NCBI RefSeq assembly: GCF_051020975.1
Contig: NW_027478159.1
Location: 6,340,501 to 6,404,500, forward strand
Direction: 5' to 3'
Source of the DNA: Osmia lignaria lignaria
Lineage: Eukaryota; Arthropoda; Insecta; Hymenoptera; Megachilidae
DNA length: 64,000 nt
Part shown: positions 36,740 through 49,559 of the stretch, piece after piece
Layout of the letters: every line of letters begins with the position of its first letter
Position numbering within the stretch: position 1 is the stretch's first letter
The notes under the pieces: generated by a model
The model's database searches: none
Told to the model about the DNA's origin: nothing
Seen by the model: only the letters and a program-made list of their open reading frames with translations
Program-made: the position numbers and the translations under genes

Positions 36740-38670
36740 TAATAGAGATACAGAAACACCGTGGCCCCTTTCTTTGAGATAACTCTGCACTATTGCGAGC
36801 TGCAAATGCCACTTCCAGCTTAGCTGTGCAGAAGAAGAACAACAAGAAGAAGAAATATCTCGAAATATGTCCGTCAGGCCCCTTCCCTTGAGATAAATCT
36901 GCAAATATCTCGGAAACGAAGAGAGCTATGGCAAAATGTTAAGAGACCTTTTTTTGTAGAGAATTAAGTTTCCTATTTTTCATGTTCTATGATATTTTTT
37001 GATCAGATGCGTAGTTCTCGAGATATATCAAGATATTTAAAAGTTCCGAAGCCGCACCAACATAATAGAGATACAGAAACACCGTGGCCCCTTTCTTTGA
37101 GATAACTCTGCACTATTGCGAGCTGTAAATGCCACTTCCAGCTTAGGTGTGCAGAAGAAGAACAACAAGAAGAAGAAATATCTCGAAATATGTCCGTCAG
37201 GCCCCTTCCCTTGAGATAAATATGCAAATATCTCGGAAACGAAGCGAGCTATGGCAAAATGTTAAGAGACCTTTTTTGTAGAGAATTAAGTTTCCTACTT
37301 TTTATGTTCTATGATATTTTTTGATCAGATGCGTAGTTCTCGAGATATATCAAGATATTTAAAAGTTCCGAAGCCGCACCAACATAATAGAGATACAGAA
37401 ACACCGTGGCCCCTTTCTTTGAGATAACTCTGGACTATTGCGAGCTGCAAATGCCACTTCCAGCTTAGCTGTGCAGAAGAAGAACAACAAGAAGAAGAAA
37501 TATCTCGAAATATGTCCGTCAGGCCCCTTCCCTTGAGATATATCTGCAAATATCTCGGAAACGAAGCGAGCTATGGCAAAATGTTAAGAGACCTTTTTTG
37601 TAGAGAATTATGTCTCCTACAATTTAGGTTCTATGATATTTTTTGATCAGAAGCGTAGTTTTCGAGATATATCGAGATATTTAAAAGTTCCGAAGCCGCA
37701 CCAACATAATAGAGATACAGAAACACCGTGGCCCCTTTCTTTGAGATAACTCTGCACTATTGCGAGCTGCAAATGCCACTTCCAGCTTAGCTGTGCAGAA
37801 GAAGAACAACAAGAAGAAGAAATATCTCGAAATATGTCCGTCAGGCCCCTTCCCTTGAGATAAATCTGCAAATATCTCGGAAACGAAGAGAGCTATGGCA
37901 AAATGTTAAGAGACCTTTTTTTGTAGAGAATTAAGTTTCCTATTTTTCATGTTCTATGATATTTTTTGATCAGATGCGTAGTTCTCGAGATATATCAAGA
38001 TATTTAAAAGTTCCGAAGCCGCACCAACATAATAGAGATACAGAAACACCGTGGCCCCTTTCTTTGAGATAACTCTGCACTATTGCGAGCTGTAAATGCC
38101 ACTTCCAGCTTAGGTGTGCAGAAGAAGAACAACAAGAAGAAGAAATATCTCGAAATATGTCCGTCAGGCCCCTTCCCTTGAGATAAATATGCAAATATCT
38201 CGGAAACGAAGCGAGCTATGGCAAAATGTTAAGAGACCTTTTTTGTAGAGAATTAAGTTTCCTACTTTTTATGTTCTATGATATTTTTTGATCAGATGCG
38301 TAGTTCTCGAGATATATCAAGATATTTAAAAGTTCCGAAGCCGCACCAACATAATAGAGATACAGAAACACCGTGGCCCCTTTCTTTGAGATAACTCTGC
38401 ACTATTGCGAGCTGCAAATGCCACTTCCAGCTTAGCTGTGCAGAAGAAGAACAACAAGAAGAAGAAATATCTCGAAATATGTCCGTCAGGCCCCTTCCCT
38501 TGAGATATATCTGCAAATATCTCGGAAACGAAGCGAGCTATGGCAAAATGTTAAGAGACCTTTTTTGTAGAGAATTATGTCTCCTACAATTTAGGTTCTA
38601 TGATATTTTTTGATCAGAAGCGTAGTTTTCGAGATATATCGAGATATTTAAAAGTTCCGAAGCCGCACCA
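36740..38670 (+). repeat. 3-unit tandem duplication, 967 bp
   Basis: Units at 36678, 37001 and 37323 are repeated at 37645, 37968 and 38290. Shared markers are GAAGAGAGC, a seven-T run in ACCTTTTTTTGTAG, CTATTTTTCATG, CTTAGGTGTGC, AAATATGC, ATTATGTCTCC and AATTTAGG. The seven-T run is the only length change and occurs nowhere else in the window. The first unit of each copy differs at its start (GCACCATCAT versus GCACCAACAT), and CTCTGGAC versus CTCTGCAC is another difference. Confidence 0.9.
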
Positions 38671-41600
38671 ACATAATAGAGATACAGAAACACCGTGGCC
38701 CCTTTCTTTGAGATAACTGTGCACCAGTGCGAGCCGCAAATGCCACTTCCAGCTTAGCTGTGCAGAAGAAGAACAACAAGAAAAAGAAATATCTCGAAAT
38801 ATGTCCGTCAGGCCCCTTCCCTTGAGATATATCTGCAAATATCTCGGAAACGAAGCGAGCTCTGGCAAAATGTTAAGAGACCGTTTTTGTAGAGAATTAT
38901 GTTTCCTACTTTTTATGTTCTATGATATTTTTTGATCAGACGCGTAGTTCTCGAGATATATCAAGATATTTAAAAGTTCCGAAGCCGCACCAACATAATA
39001 GAGATACAGAAACACCGTGGCCCCTTTCTTTGAGATAACTCTGCACTATTGCGAGCTGCAAATGCCACTTCCAGCTTAGCTGTGCAGAAGAAGAACAACA
39101 AGAAGAAGAAATATCTCGAAATATGTCCGTCAGGCCCCTTCCCTTGAGATAAATCTGCAAATATCTCGGAAACGAAGAGAGCTATGGCAAAATGTTAAGA
39201 GACCTTTTTTGTAGAGAATTAAGTTTCCTACTTTTCATGTTCTATGATATTTTTTGATCAGATGCGTAGTTCTCGAGATATATCAAGATATTTAAAAGTT
39301 CCGAAGCCGCACCAACATAATAGAGATACAGAAACACCGTGGCCCCTTTCTTTGAGATATCTCTGCACTATTGCGAGCTGTAAATGCCACTTCCAGCTTA
39401 GCTGTGCAGAAGAAGAACAACAAGAAGAAGAAATATCTCGAAATATGTCCGTCAGGCCCCTTCCCTTGAGATAAATATGCAAATATCTCGGAAACGAAGC
39501 GAGCTATGGCAAAATGTTAAGAAACCTTTTTTGTAGAGAATTAAGTTTCCTACTTTTTATGTTCTATGATATTTTTTGATCAGAGGCGTAGTTCTCGAGA
39601 TATATCAAGATATTTAAAAGTTCCGAAGCCGCACCATCATAATAGAGATACAGAAACACCGTGGCCCCTTTCTTTGAGATAACTCTGCACTATTGCGAGC
39701 TGCAAATGCCACTTCCAGCTTAGCTGTGCAGAAGAAGAACAACAAGAAGAAGAAATATCTCGAAATATGTCCGTCAGGCCCCTTCCCTTGAGATATATCT
39801 GCAAATATCTCGGAAACGAAGCGAGCTATGGCAAAATGTTAAGAGACCGTTTTTGTAGAGAATTATGTTTCCTACTTTTTATGTTCTATGATATTTTTTG
39901 ATCAGACGCGTAGTTCTCGAGATATATCAAGATATTTAAAAGTTCCGAAGCCGCACCAACATAATAGAGATACAGAAACACCGTGGCCCCTTTCTTTGAG
40001 ATAACTCTGCACTATTGCGAGCTGCAAATGCCACTTCCAGCTTAGCTGTGCAGAAGAAGAACAACAAGAAGAAGAAATATCTCGAAATATGTCCGTCAGG
40101 CCCCTTCCCTTGAGATATATCTGCAAATATCTCGAAAACGAAGCGAGCTATGGCAAAATGTTAAGAGACCGTTTTTGTAGAGAATTATGTTTCCTACTTT
40201 TTATGTTCTATGATATTTTTTGATCAGACGCGTAGTTCTCGAGATATATCAAGATATTTAAAAGTTCCGAAGCCGCACCAACATAATAGAGATACAGAAA
40301 CACCGTGGCCCCTTTCTTTGAGATAACTCTGCACTATTGCGAGCTGTAAATGCCACTTCCAGCTTAGCTGTGCAGAAGAAGAACAACAAGAAGAAGAAAT
40401 ATCTCGAAATATGTCCGTCAGGCCCCTTCCCTTGAGATAAATATGCAAATATCTCGGAAACGAAGCGAGCTATGGCAAAATGTTAAGAAACCTTTTTTGT
40501 AGAGAATTAAGTTTCCTACTTTTTATGTTCTATGATATTTTTGGATCAGATGCGTAGTTCTCGAGATATATCAAGATATTTAAAAGTTCCGAAGCCGCAC
40601 CATCATAATAGAGATACAGAAACACCGTGGCCCCTTTCTTTGAGATAACTCTGCACTATTGCGAGCTGCAAATGCCACTTCCAGCTTAGCTGTGCAGAAG
40701 AAGAACAACAAGAAGAAGAAATATCTCGAAATATGTCCGTCAGGCCCCTTCCCTTGAGATAAATATACAAATATCTCGGAAACGAAGCGAGCTATGGCAA
40801 AATGTTAAGAGACCTTTTTTGTAGAGAATTAAGTTTCCTACTTTTTATGTTCTATGATATTTTTTGATCAGATGCGTAGTTCTCGAGATATATCAAGATA
40901 TTTAAAAGTTCCGAAGCCGCACCAACATAATAGAGATACAGAAACACCGTGGCCCCTTTCTTTGAGATAACTCTGCACTATTGCGAGCTGCAAATGCCAC
41001 TTCCAGCTTAGCTGTGCAGAAGAAGAACAACAAGAAGAAGAAATATCTCGAAATATGTCCGTCAGGCCCCTTCCCTTGAGATAAATCTGCAAATATCTCG
41101 GAAACGAAGAGAGCTATGGCAAAATGTTAAGAGACCTTTTTTGTAGAGAATTAAGTTTCCTACTTTTCATGTTCTATGATATTTTTTGATCAGATGCGTA
41201 GTTCTCGAGATATATCAAGATATTTAAAAGTTCCGAAGCTGCACCAACATAATAGAGATACAGAAACACCGTGGCCCCTTTCTTTGAGATAACTCTGCAC
41301 TATTGCGAGCTGTAAAAGCCACTTCCAGCTTAGCTGTGCAGAAGAAGAACAACAAGAAGAAGAAATATCTCGAAATATGTCCGTCAGGCCCCTTCCCTTG
41401 AGATAAATATGCAAATATCTCGGAAACGAAGCGAGCTATGGCAAAATGTTAAGAGACCTTTTTTGTAGAGAATTATGTTTCCTACAATTTAGGTTCTATG
41501 ATATTTTTTGATCAGAAGCGTAGTTTTCGAGATATATCGAGATATTTAAAAGTTCCGAAGCCGCACCAACATAATAGAGATACAGAAACACCGTGGCCCC

Positions 41601-44407
41601 TTTCTTTGAGATAACTGTGCACCAGTGCGAGCCGCAAATGCCACTTCCAGCTTAGCTGTGCAGAAGAAGAACAACAAGAAAAAGAAATATCTCGAAATAT
41701 GTCCGTCAGGCCCCTTCCCTTGAGATATATCTGCAAATATCTCGGAAACGAAGCGAGCTATGGCAAAATGTTAAGAGACCGTTTTTGTAGAGAATTATGT
41801 TTCCTACTTTTTATGTTCTATGATATTTTTTGATCAGACGCGTAGTTCTCGAGATATATCAAGATATTTAAAAGTTCCGAAGCCGCACCAACATAATAGA
41901 GATACAGAAACACCGTGGCCCCTTTCTTTGAGATAACTCTGCACTATTGCGAGCTGCAAATGCCACTTCCAGCTTAGCTGTGCAGAAGAAGAACAACAAG
42001 AAGAAGAAATATCTCGAAATATGTCCGTCAGGCCCCTTCCCTTGAGATAAATCTGCAAATATCTCGGAAACGAAGAGAGCTATGGCAAAATGTTAAGAGA
42101 CCTTTTTTGTAGAGAATTAAGTTTCCTACTTTTCATGTTCTATGATATTTTTTGATCAGATGCGTAGTTCTCGAGATATATCAAGATATTTAAAAGTTCC
42201 GAAGCCGCACCAACATAATAGAGATACAGAAACACCGTGGCCCCTTTCTTTGAGATATCTCTGCACTATTGCGAGCCGTAAATGCCACTTCCAGCTTAGC
42301 TGTGCAGAAGAAGAACAACAAGAAGAAGAAATATCTCGAAATATGTCCGTCAGGCCCCTTCCCTTGAGATAAATATGCAAATATCTCGGAAATGAAGCGA
42401 GCTATGGCAAAATCTTAAGAAACCTTTTTTGTAGAGAATTAAGTTTCCTACTTTTTATGTTCTATGATATTTTTTGATCAGATGCGTAGTTCTCGAGATA
42501 TATCAAGATATTTAAAAGTTCCGAAGCCGCACCATCATAATAGAGATACAGAAACACCGTGGCCCCTTTCTTTGAGATAACTCTGCACTATTGCGAGCTG
42601 CAAATGCCACTTCCAGCTTAGCTGTGCAGAAGAAGAACAACAAGAAGAAGAAATATCTCGAAATATGTCCGTCAGGCCCCTTCCCTTGAGATATATCTGC
42701 AAATATCTCGGAAACGAAGAGAGCTATGGCAAAATGTTAAGAGACCTTTTTTGTAGAGAATTAAGTTTCCTACTTTTCATGTTCTATGATATTTTTTGAT
42801 CAGATGCGTAGTTCTCGAGATATATCAAGATATTTAAAAGTTCCGAAGCTGCACCAACATAATAGAGATACAGAAACACCGTGGCCCCTTTCTTTGAGAT
42901 AACTCTGCACTATTGCGAGCTGTAAATGCCACTTCCAGCTTAGCTGTGCAGAAGAAGAACAACAAGAAGAAGAAATATCTCGAAATATGTCCGTCAGGCC
43001 CCTTCCCTTGAGATAAATATGCAAATATCTCGGAAACGAAGCGAGCTATGGCAAAATGTTAAGAGACCTTTTTTGTAGAGAATTATGTTTCCTACAATTT
43101 AGGTTCTATGATATTTTTTGATCAGAAGCGTAGTTTTCGAGATATATCGAGATATTTAAAAGTTCCGAAGCCGCACCAACATAATAGAGATACAGAAACA
43201 CCGTGGCCCCTTTCTTTGAGATAACTGTGCACCAGTGCGAGCCGCAAATGCCACTTCCAGCTTAGCTGTGCAGAAGAAGAACAACAAGAAAAAGAAATAT
43301 CTCGAAATATGTCCGTCAGGCCCCTTCCCTTGAGATATATCTGCAAATATCTCGGAAACGAAGCGAGCTATGGCAAAATGTTAAGAGACCGTTTTTGTAG
43401 AGAATTATGTTTCCTACTTTTTATGTGCTATGATATTTTTTGATCAGACGCGTAGTTCTCGAGATATATCAAGATATTTAAAAGTTCCGAAGCCGCACCA
43501 ACATAATAGAGATACAGAAACACCGTGGCCCCTTTCTTTGAGATAACTCTGCACTATTGCGAGCTGCAAATGCCACTTCCAGCTTAGCTGTGCAGAAGAA
43601 GAACAACAAGAAGAAGAAATATCTCGAAATATGTCCGTCAGGCCCCTTCCCTTGAGATAAATCTGCAAATATCTCGGAAACGAAGAGAGCTATGGCAAAA
43701 TGTTAAGAGACCTTTTTTGTAGAGAATTAAGTTTCCTACTTTTCATGTTCTATGATATTTTTTGATCAGATGCGTAGTTCTCGAGATATATCAAGATATT
43801 TAAAAGTTCCGAAGCCGCACCAACATAATAGAGATACAGAAACACCGCGGCCCCTTTCTTTGAGATATCTCTGCACTATTGCGAGCTGTAAATGCCACTT
43901 CCAGCTTAGCTGTGCAGAAGAAGAACAACAAGAAGAAGAAATATCTCGAAATATGTCCGTCAGGCCCCTTCCCTTGAGATAAATATGCAAATATCTCGGA
44001 AATGAAGCGAGCTATGGCAAAATCTTAAGAAACCTTTTTTGTAGAGAATTAAGTTTCCTACTTTTTATGTTCTATGATATTTTTTGATCAGATGCGTAGT
44101 TCTCGAGATATATCAAGATATTTAAAAGTTCCGAAGCCGCACCATCATAATAGAGATACAGAAACACCGTGGCCCCTTTCTTTGAGATAACTCTGCACTA
44201 TTGCGAGCTGCAAATGCCACTTCCAGCTTAGCTGTGCAGAAGAAGAACAACAAGAAGAAGAAATATCTCGAAATATGTCCGTCAGGCCCCTTCCCTTGAG
44301 ATAAATCTGCAAATATCTCGGAAACGAAGAGAGCTATGGCAAAATGTTTAGAGACCTTTTTTGTAGAGAATTAAGTTTCCTACTTTTCATGTTCTATGAT
44401 ATTTTTT
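38612..44407 (+). repeat. 5-unit higher-order repeat, 1610 bp, plus a related 4-unit copy
   Basis: Using letters for unit types: T (GAAGCTGCACC, AAATATGC), P (GTGCACCAGTG, AAGAAAAAG, ACCGTTTTTG), Q (GACGCGTAG, then GAAGAGAGC and TTTTCATG), R (GATATCTCTG, AAATATGC) and S (GCACCATCAT). The order T-P-Q-R-S runs at 41188-42797 and again at 42798-44407, and P-Q-R-S at 38612-39899. Between them (39900-41187) lie two GACGCGTAG units, another S and a Q-like unit. About six differences separate the two full copies, for example GTAAAAGCC/GTAAATGCC, ACCGTGG/ACCGCGG and ATGTTCTATG/ATGTGCTATG. The R to S step AAATCTTAAGAAACC is shared by the two full copies but not by the first one. Confidence 0.92.
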
Positions 44408-45051
44408 GATCAGATGCGTAGTTCTCGAGATATATCAAGATATTTAAAAGTTCCGAAGCCGCACCAACATAATAGAGATACAGAAACACCGTGGCCCCTT
44501 TCTTTGAGATAACTCTGCACTAGTGCGAGCCGCAAATGCCACTTCCAGCTTAGCCGTGCAGAAGAAGAACAACAAGAAGAAGAAATATCCCGAAATATGT
44601 CCGTCAGGCCCCTACCCTTGAGATAAATCTGCAAATATCTCGGAAACGAAGCCAGCTATGGCAAAATGTTAAGAGACCTTCTTTGTAGAGAATTATGTTT
44701 CCTACTTTTTATGTTCTATGATATTTTTTGATCAGACGCGTAGTTCTCGAGATATATCAAGATATTTAAAAGTTCCGAAGCCGCACCAACATAATAGAGA
44801 TACAGAAACACCGTGGCCCCTTTCTTTGAGATAACTCTGCACCATTGCGAGCTGCAAATGCCACTTCCAGCTTAGCTGTGCAGAAGAAGAACAACAAGAA
44901 GAAGAAATATCTCGAAATATGTCCGTCAGGCCCCTTCCCTTGAGATAAATCTGCAAATATCTCGGAAACGAAGCGAGCTATGGCAAAATGTTTACAGACC
45001 TTTCTTGTAGGGAATTAAGTTTCCTACTTTTGATGTTCTATAATATTTTTT

Positions 45052-46017
45052 GATCAGATGCGTAGTTCTCGAGATATATCAAGATATTTAAAAGTTCCGA
45101 AGCCGCACCAACATAATAGAGATACGGAAACACCGTGGCCCCTTTCTGTGAGATAACTCTGCACTATTGCGAGCTGGAAATGCCACTTCCAGTTTAGCTG
45201 TGCAGAAGAAGAACAACAAGAAGAAGAAATATCTCGAAATATGTCCATCAGGACCCTTCCGTTGAGATAAATCTGCAAATATCTCGGAAACGAAGCGAGC
45301 TATGGCAAAATGTTAAGAGACCTTTTTTGTAGAGAATTAAGTTTCCTACTTTTTATGTTCTATGATATTTTTTGATCAGATGCGTAGTTCTCGAGATATA
45401 TCAAGATATTTAAAAGTTCCGAAGCCGCACCAACATAATAGAGGTACAGAAAAACCGTGGCCCCTTTCTTTTAGATAACTCTGCACTATTGCGAGCTGCA
45501 AATGCCACTTCCAGCTTAGCTGTGCAGAAGAAGAACAACAAGAAGAAGAAATATTTCGAAATGTGTCCGTCAGGCCCCTTCCCTTGAGATAAATCTGCAA
45601 ATATCTCGGATACGAAGCGAGCTACGGCAAAATGTTAAGAGACCTTTTTTGTAGAAAATTAGGTTTCCTACTTTTTATGTTCCATGATATTTTTTGATCA
45701 GATGCGTAGTTCTCGAGATATATCAAGATATTTAAAAGTTCCGAAGCTGCACCAACATAATAGAGATACAGAAACACCGCGGCCCCTTTCTTTGAGATAA
45801 CTCTGCACTATTGCGAGCTGCAAATGCCACTTCCAGCTCAGCTGTGCAGAAGAGGAACAACAAGAAGAAGAAATATCTCGGAATATGTCCGTCAGGCCCC
45901 TTCCCTTGAGCTAAATCTGCAAATATCTCGGAAACGATGCCAGCTATGGGAAAATGTTAAGAGACCTTTTTTGTAGAGAATTAAGTTTCCTACTTTTTAT
46001 GTTCTATGATATTTTTT
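45052..46017 (+). repeat. Three units resembling the 19-21 kb region
   Basis: The unit at 45696 shares AGAAGAGGAAC, CTCGGAATATG, GAGCTAAATC and GATGCCAG...TATGGGAAAATG with the unit at 20569, 78 units away. Its neighbours are also related to the 19-21 kb units. The unit at 45052 has GTCCATCAGGACCC with the complete stem-loop, as at 20247. The unit at 45374 has GAGGTACAG, ATATTTCG and GCGAGCTACGGC, as at 19603. These markers are absent from the surrounding 40-49 kb, so this looks like a displaced block. Confidence 0.75.
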
Positions 46018-47219
46018 GATCAGATGCGTAGTTCTCGAGATATATCAAGATATTTATAAGTTCCGAAGCCGCACCAACATAATAGAGATACAGAAACACC
46101 GTGGCCCCTTTCTTTGAGATAACTCCGCACTATTGCGACCTGCAAATGCCACTTCCAGCTTAGCTGTGCAGAAGAAGAACAACAAGAAGAAGAAATATCT
46201 CGAAATATGTCCGTCAGGCCCCTTCCCTTGAGATAAATCTGCAAATATCTCGGAAACGAAGCGAGCTATGGCAAAATGTTAAGAGACCTTTTTTGTAGAG
46301 AATTAAGTTTCCTACTTTTTATGTTCTATGATATTTTTTGATCAGATGCGTAGATCTCGAGATATATCAAGATATTTAAAAGTTCCGAAGCCGCACCAAC
46401 ATAATAGAGATACAGAAACACCGTGGCCCCTTTCTTTGAGATAACTCTGCACTATTGCGAGCTGCAAATGCCACTTCCAGCTTAGCTGTGCAGAAGAAGA
46501 ACAACAAGAAGAAGAAATATCTCGAAATATGTCCGTCAGGCCCCTTCCCTTGAGATAAATCTGCATATATCTCGGAAACGAAGCGAGCTATGGCAAAATG
46601 TTAAGAGACCTTTTTTGTAGAGAATTATGTTTTCTACAATCTATGTTCTATAATATTTTTTGATCAGAAGCGTAGTTTTCGAGATATATCGAGATATTTA
46701 AAAGTTCCGAAGCCGCACCAACATAATAGAGATACAGAAACACCGTAGCCCCTTTCTTTGAGATAACTCTGCACTATTGCGAGCTGCAAATGCCACTTCC
46801 AGCTTAGCTGTGCAGAAGAAGAACAACAAGAAGAAGAAATATCTCGAAATATGTCCGTCAGACCCCTTCCCTTGAGATAAATCTGCAAATATCTCGGAAA
46901 CGAAGCGAGCTATGGCAAAATGTTAAGAGACCTTTTTTGTAGAGAATTATGTTCCCTACAATTTACGTTCTATGATATTTTTTGATCAGAAGCGTAGTTT
47001 TCGAGATATATCCAGATATTTAAAAGTTCCGAAGCGGCACCAACATAATAGAGATACAGAAACACCGTGGCCCCTTTCTTTGAGGTAACTCTGCACTATT
47101 GCGAGCCGCAAATGCCACTTCCAGCTTAGCTGTGCAGAAGAAGAACAGCAAGAAGAAGAAATAGCTCGAAATATGTCCGTCAGACCCCTTCCCTTGAGAT
47201 AAATCTGCAAATATCTCGG
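46018..47219 (+). repeat. Satellite units related to the 53-56 kb block
   Basis: The unit at 46340 ends with GCATATATCTCGG and TTATGTTTTCTACAATC, echoing the unit at 53099. The unit at 46984 has TCCAGATATTT, GAAGCGGCACC and GAGGTAAC, echoing the unit at 56319. The order of these look-alikes differs between the two places, so this is not a simple block duplication. Confidence 0.7.
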
Positions 47220-49187
47220 AAACGAAGCGAGCTATGGCAAAATGTTAAGAGACCTTTTTTGTAGAGAATTATGTTCCCTACAATTTATGTTCTATGATAT
47301 TTTTTGATCAGAAGCGTAGTTTTCGAGATATATCGAGATATTTAAAAGATCCGAAGCCGCACCAATATAATAGAGATACAGAAACACTGTGGCCCCTTTC
47401 TTTGAGATAACTCTGCACTACTGCGAGCTGCAAATGCCACTTCCAGCTTAGCTGTGCAGAAGAAGAACAACAAGGAGAAGAAATATCTCGAAATATGTCC
47501 GTCAGTCCCCTTCCCTTGAGATAAATCTGCAAATATCTCGGAAACGAAGCGAGCTATGGCAAAATGTTAAGAGACCTTTTTTGTAGAGAATTAAGTTTCC
47601 TACTTTTTATGTTCTATGATATTTTTCGATCAGATGCGTAGTTCTCGAGATATATCAAGATATTTAAAAGTTCCGAAGCCGCACCAACATAATAGAGATA
47701 CAGAAACACCGTGGCCCCTTTCTTTGCGATAACTCTGCACTATTGCGAGCTGCAAATGCCACTTCCAGCTTAGCTGTGCAGAAGAAGAACAACAAGAAGA
47801 AGAAATATCTCGAAATATGTCCGTCAGACCCCTTCCCTTGAGATAAATCTGCAAATATCTCGGAAACGAAGCGAGCTATGGCAAAGTGTTAAGAGACCCT
47901 TTTTGTAGAGAATTAGGTTTCCTACAATTTACGTTGTATGATATTTTTTGATCAGAAGCGTAGTTTTCGAGATATATCGAGATATTTAAAAGATCCGATG
48001 CCGCACCAACATAATAGAGATACAGAAACACCGTGGCCCCTTTCTTTGAGATAACTATGCACTATTGCGAGCTGCAAATGCCACTTCCAGCTTAGCTGTG
48101 CAGAAGAAGAACAACAAGAAGAAGAAATATCTCGAAATATGTCCGTCAGGCCCCTTCCCTTGAGATAAATCTGCAAATATCTCGGAAACGAAGCGAGCTA
48201 TGGCAAAATGTTAAGAGACCTTTTTTGTAGAGAATTATGTTCCCTACAATTTATGTTCTATGATATTTTTTGATCAGAAGCGTAGTTTTCGAGATATATC
48301 GAGATATTTAAAAGATCCGAAGCCGCACCAATATAATAGAGATACAGAAACACTGTGGCCCCTTTCTTTGAGATAACTCTGCACTACTGCGAGCTGCAAA
48401 TGCCACTTCCAGCTTAGCTGTGCAGAAGAAGAACAACAAGGAGAAGAAATATCTCGAAATATGTCCGTCAGTCCCCTTCCCTTGAGATAAATCTGCAAAT
48501 ATCTCGGAAACGAAGCGAGCTATGGCAAAATGTTAAGAGACCTTTTTTGTAGAGAATTAAGTTTCCTACTTTTTATGTTCTATGATATTTTTCGATCAGA
48601 TGCGTAGTTCTCGAGATATATCAAGATATTTAAAAGTTCCGAAGCCGCACCAACATAATAGAGATACAGAAACACCGTGGCCCCTTTCTTTGCGATAACT
48701 CTGCACTATTGCGAGCTGCAAATGCCACTTCCAGCTTAGCTGTGCAGAAGAAGAACAACAAGAAGAAGAAATATCTCGAAATATGTCCGTCAGACCCCTT
48801 CCCTTGAGATAAATCTGCAAATATCTCGGAAACGAAGCGAGCTATGGCAAAGTGTTAAGAGACCCTTTTTGTAGAGAATTAGGTTTCCTACAATTTACGT
48901 TGTATGATATTTTTTGATCAGAAGCGTAGTTTTCGAGATATATCGAGATATTTAAAAGATCCGAAGCCGCACCAACATAATAGAGATACAGAAACACCGT
49001 GGCCCCTTTCTTTGAGATAACTATGCACTATTGCGAGCTGCAAATGCCACTTCCAGCTTAGCTGTGCAGAAGAAGAACAACAAGAAGAAGAAATATCTCG
49101 AAATATGTCCGTCAGGCCCCTTCCCTTGAGATAAATCTGCAAATATCTCGGAAACGAAGCGAGCTATGGCAAAATGTTAAGAGACCT
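47220..49187 (+). repeat. 3-unit tandem duplication, 966 bp
   Basis: Units at 47306, 47628 and 47950 recur at 48272, 48594 and 48916. Shared markers are TTATGTTCCC, AAAGATCCGAAG, CACCAATAT, ACACTGTGG, CACTACTGC, CAAGGAGAAG, GTCAGTCCCC, TTTGCGATAAC, AAAGTGTTAAG, ACGTTGTATG and AACTATGC. One difference noticed is GATCCGATGCC (47996) versus GATCCGAAGCC. The match ends at ACCTTTTTTG versus ACCTTATTTG. A more diverged relative of the first two units lies at 55031-55674. Confidence 0.92.
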
Positions 49188-49559
49188 TATTTGTAGAGAA
49201 TTAAGTTTCCTACTTTTTATGTTCTATGATATTATTTGATCAGATGCGTAGTTCTCGAGATATATCAAGATATTTAAAAGTTCCGAAGCCGCACCAACAT
49301 AATAGAGATACAGAAACACCGTGGCCCCTTTCTTTGAGATAACTCTGCACTATTGCGAGCTGCAAATGCCACTTCCAGCTTAGCTGTGCAGAAGAAGAAC
49401 AACAAGAAGAAGAAATATCTCGAAATATGTCCGTCAGGCCCCTTCCCTTGAGATAAATCTGCAAATATCTCGGAAACGAAGTGAGCTATGGCAAAATGTT
49501 AAGAGACTTTATTTGTAGAGAATTAAGTTTCCTACTTTTTATGTTCTATGATATTTTTT

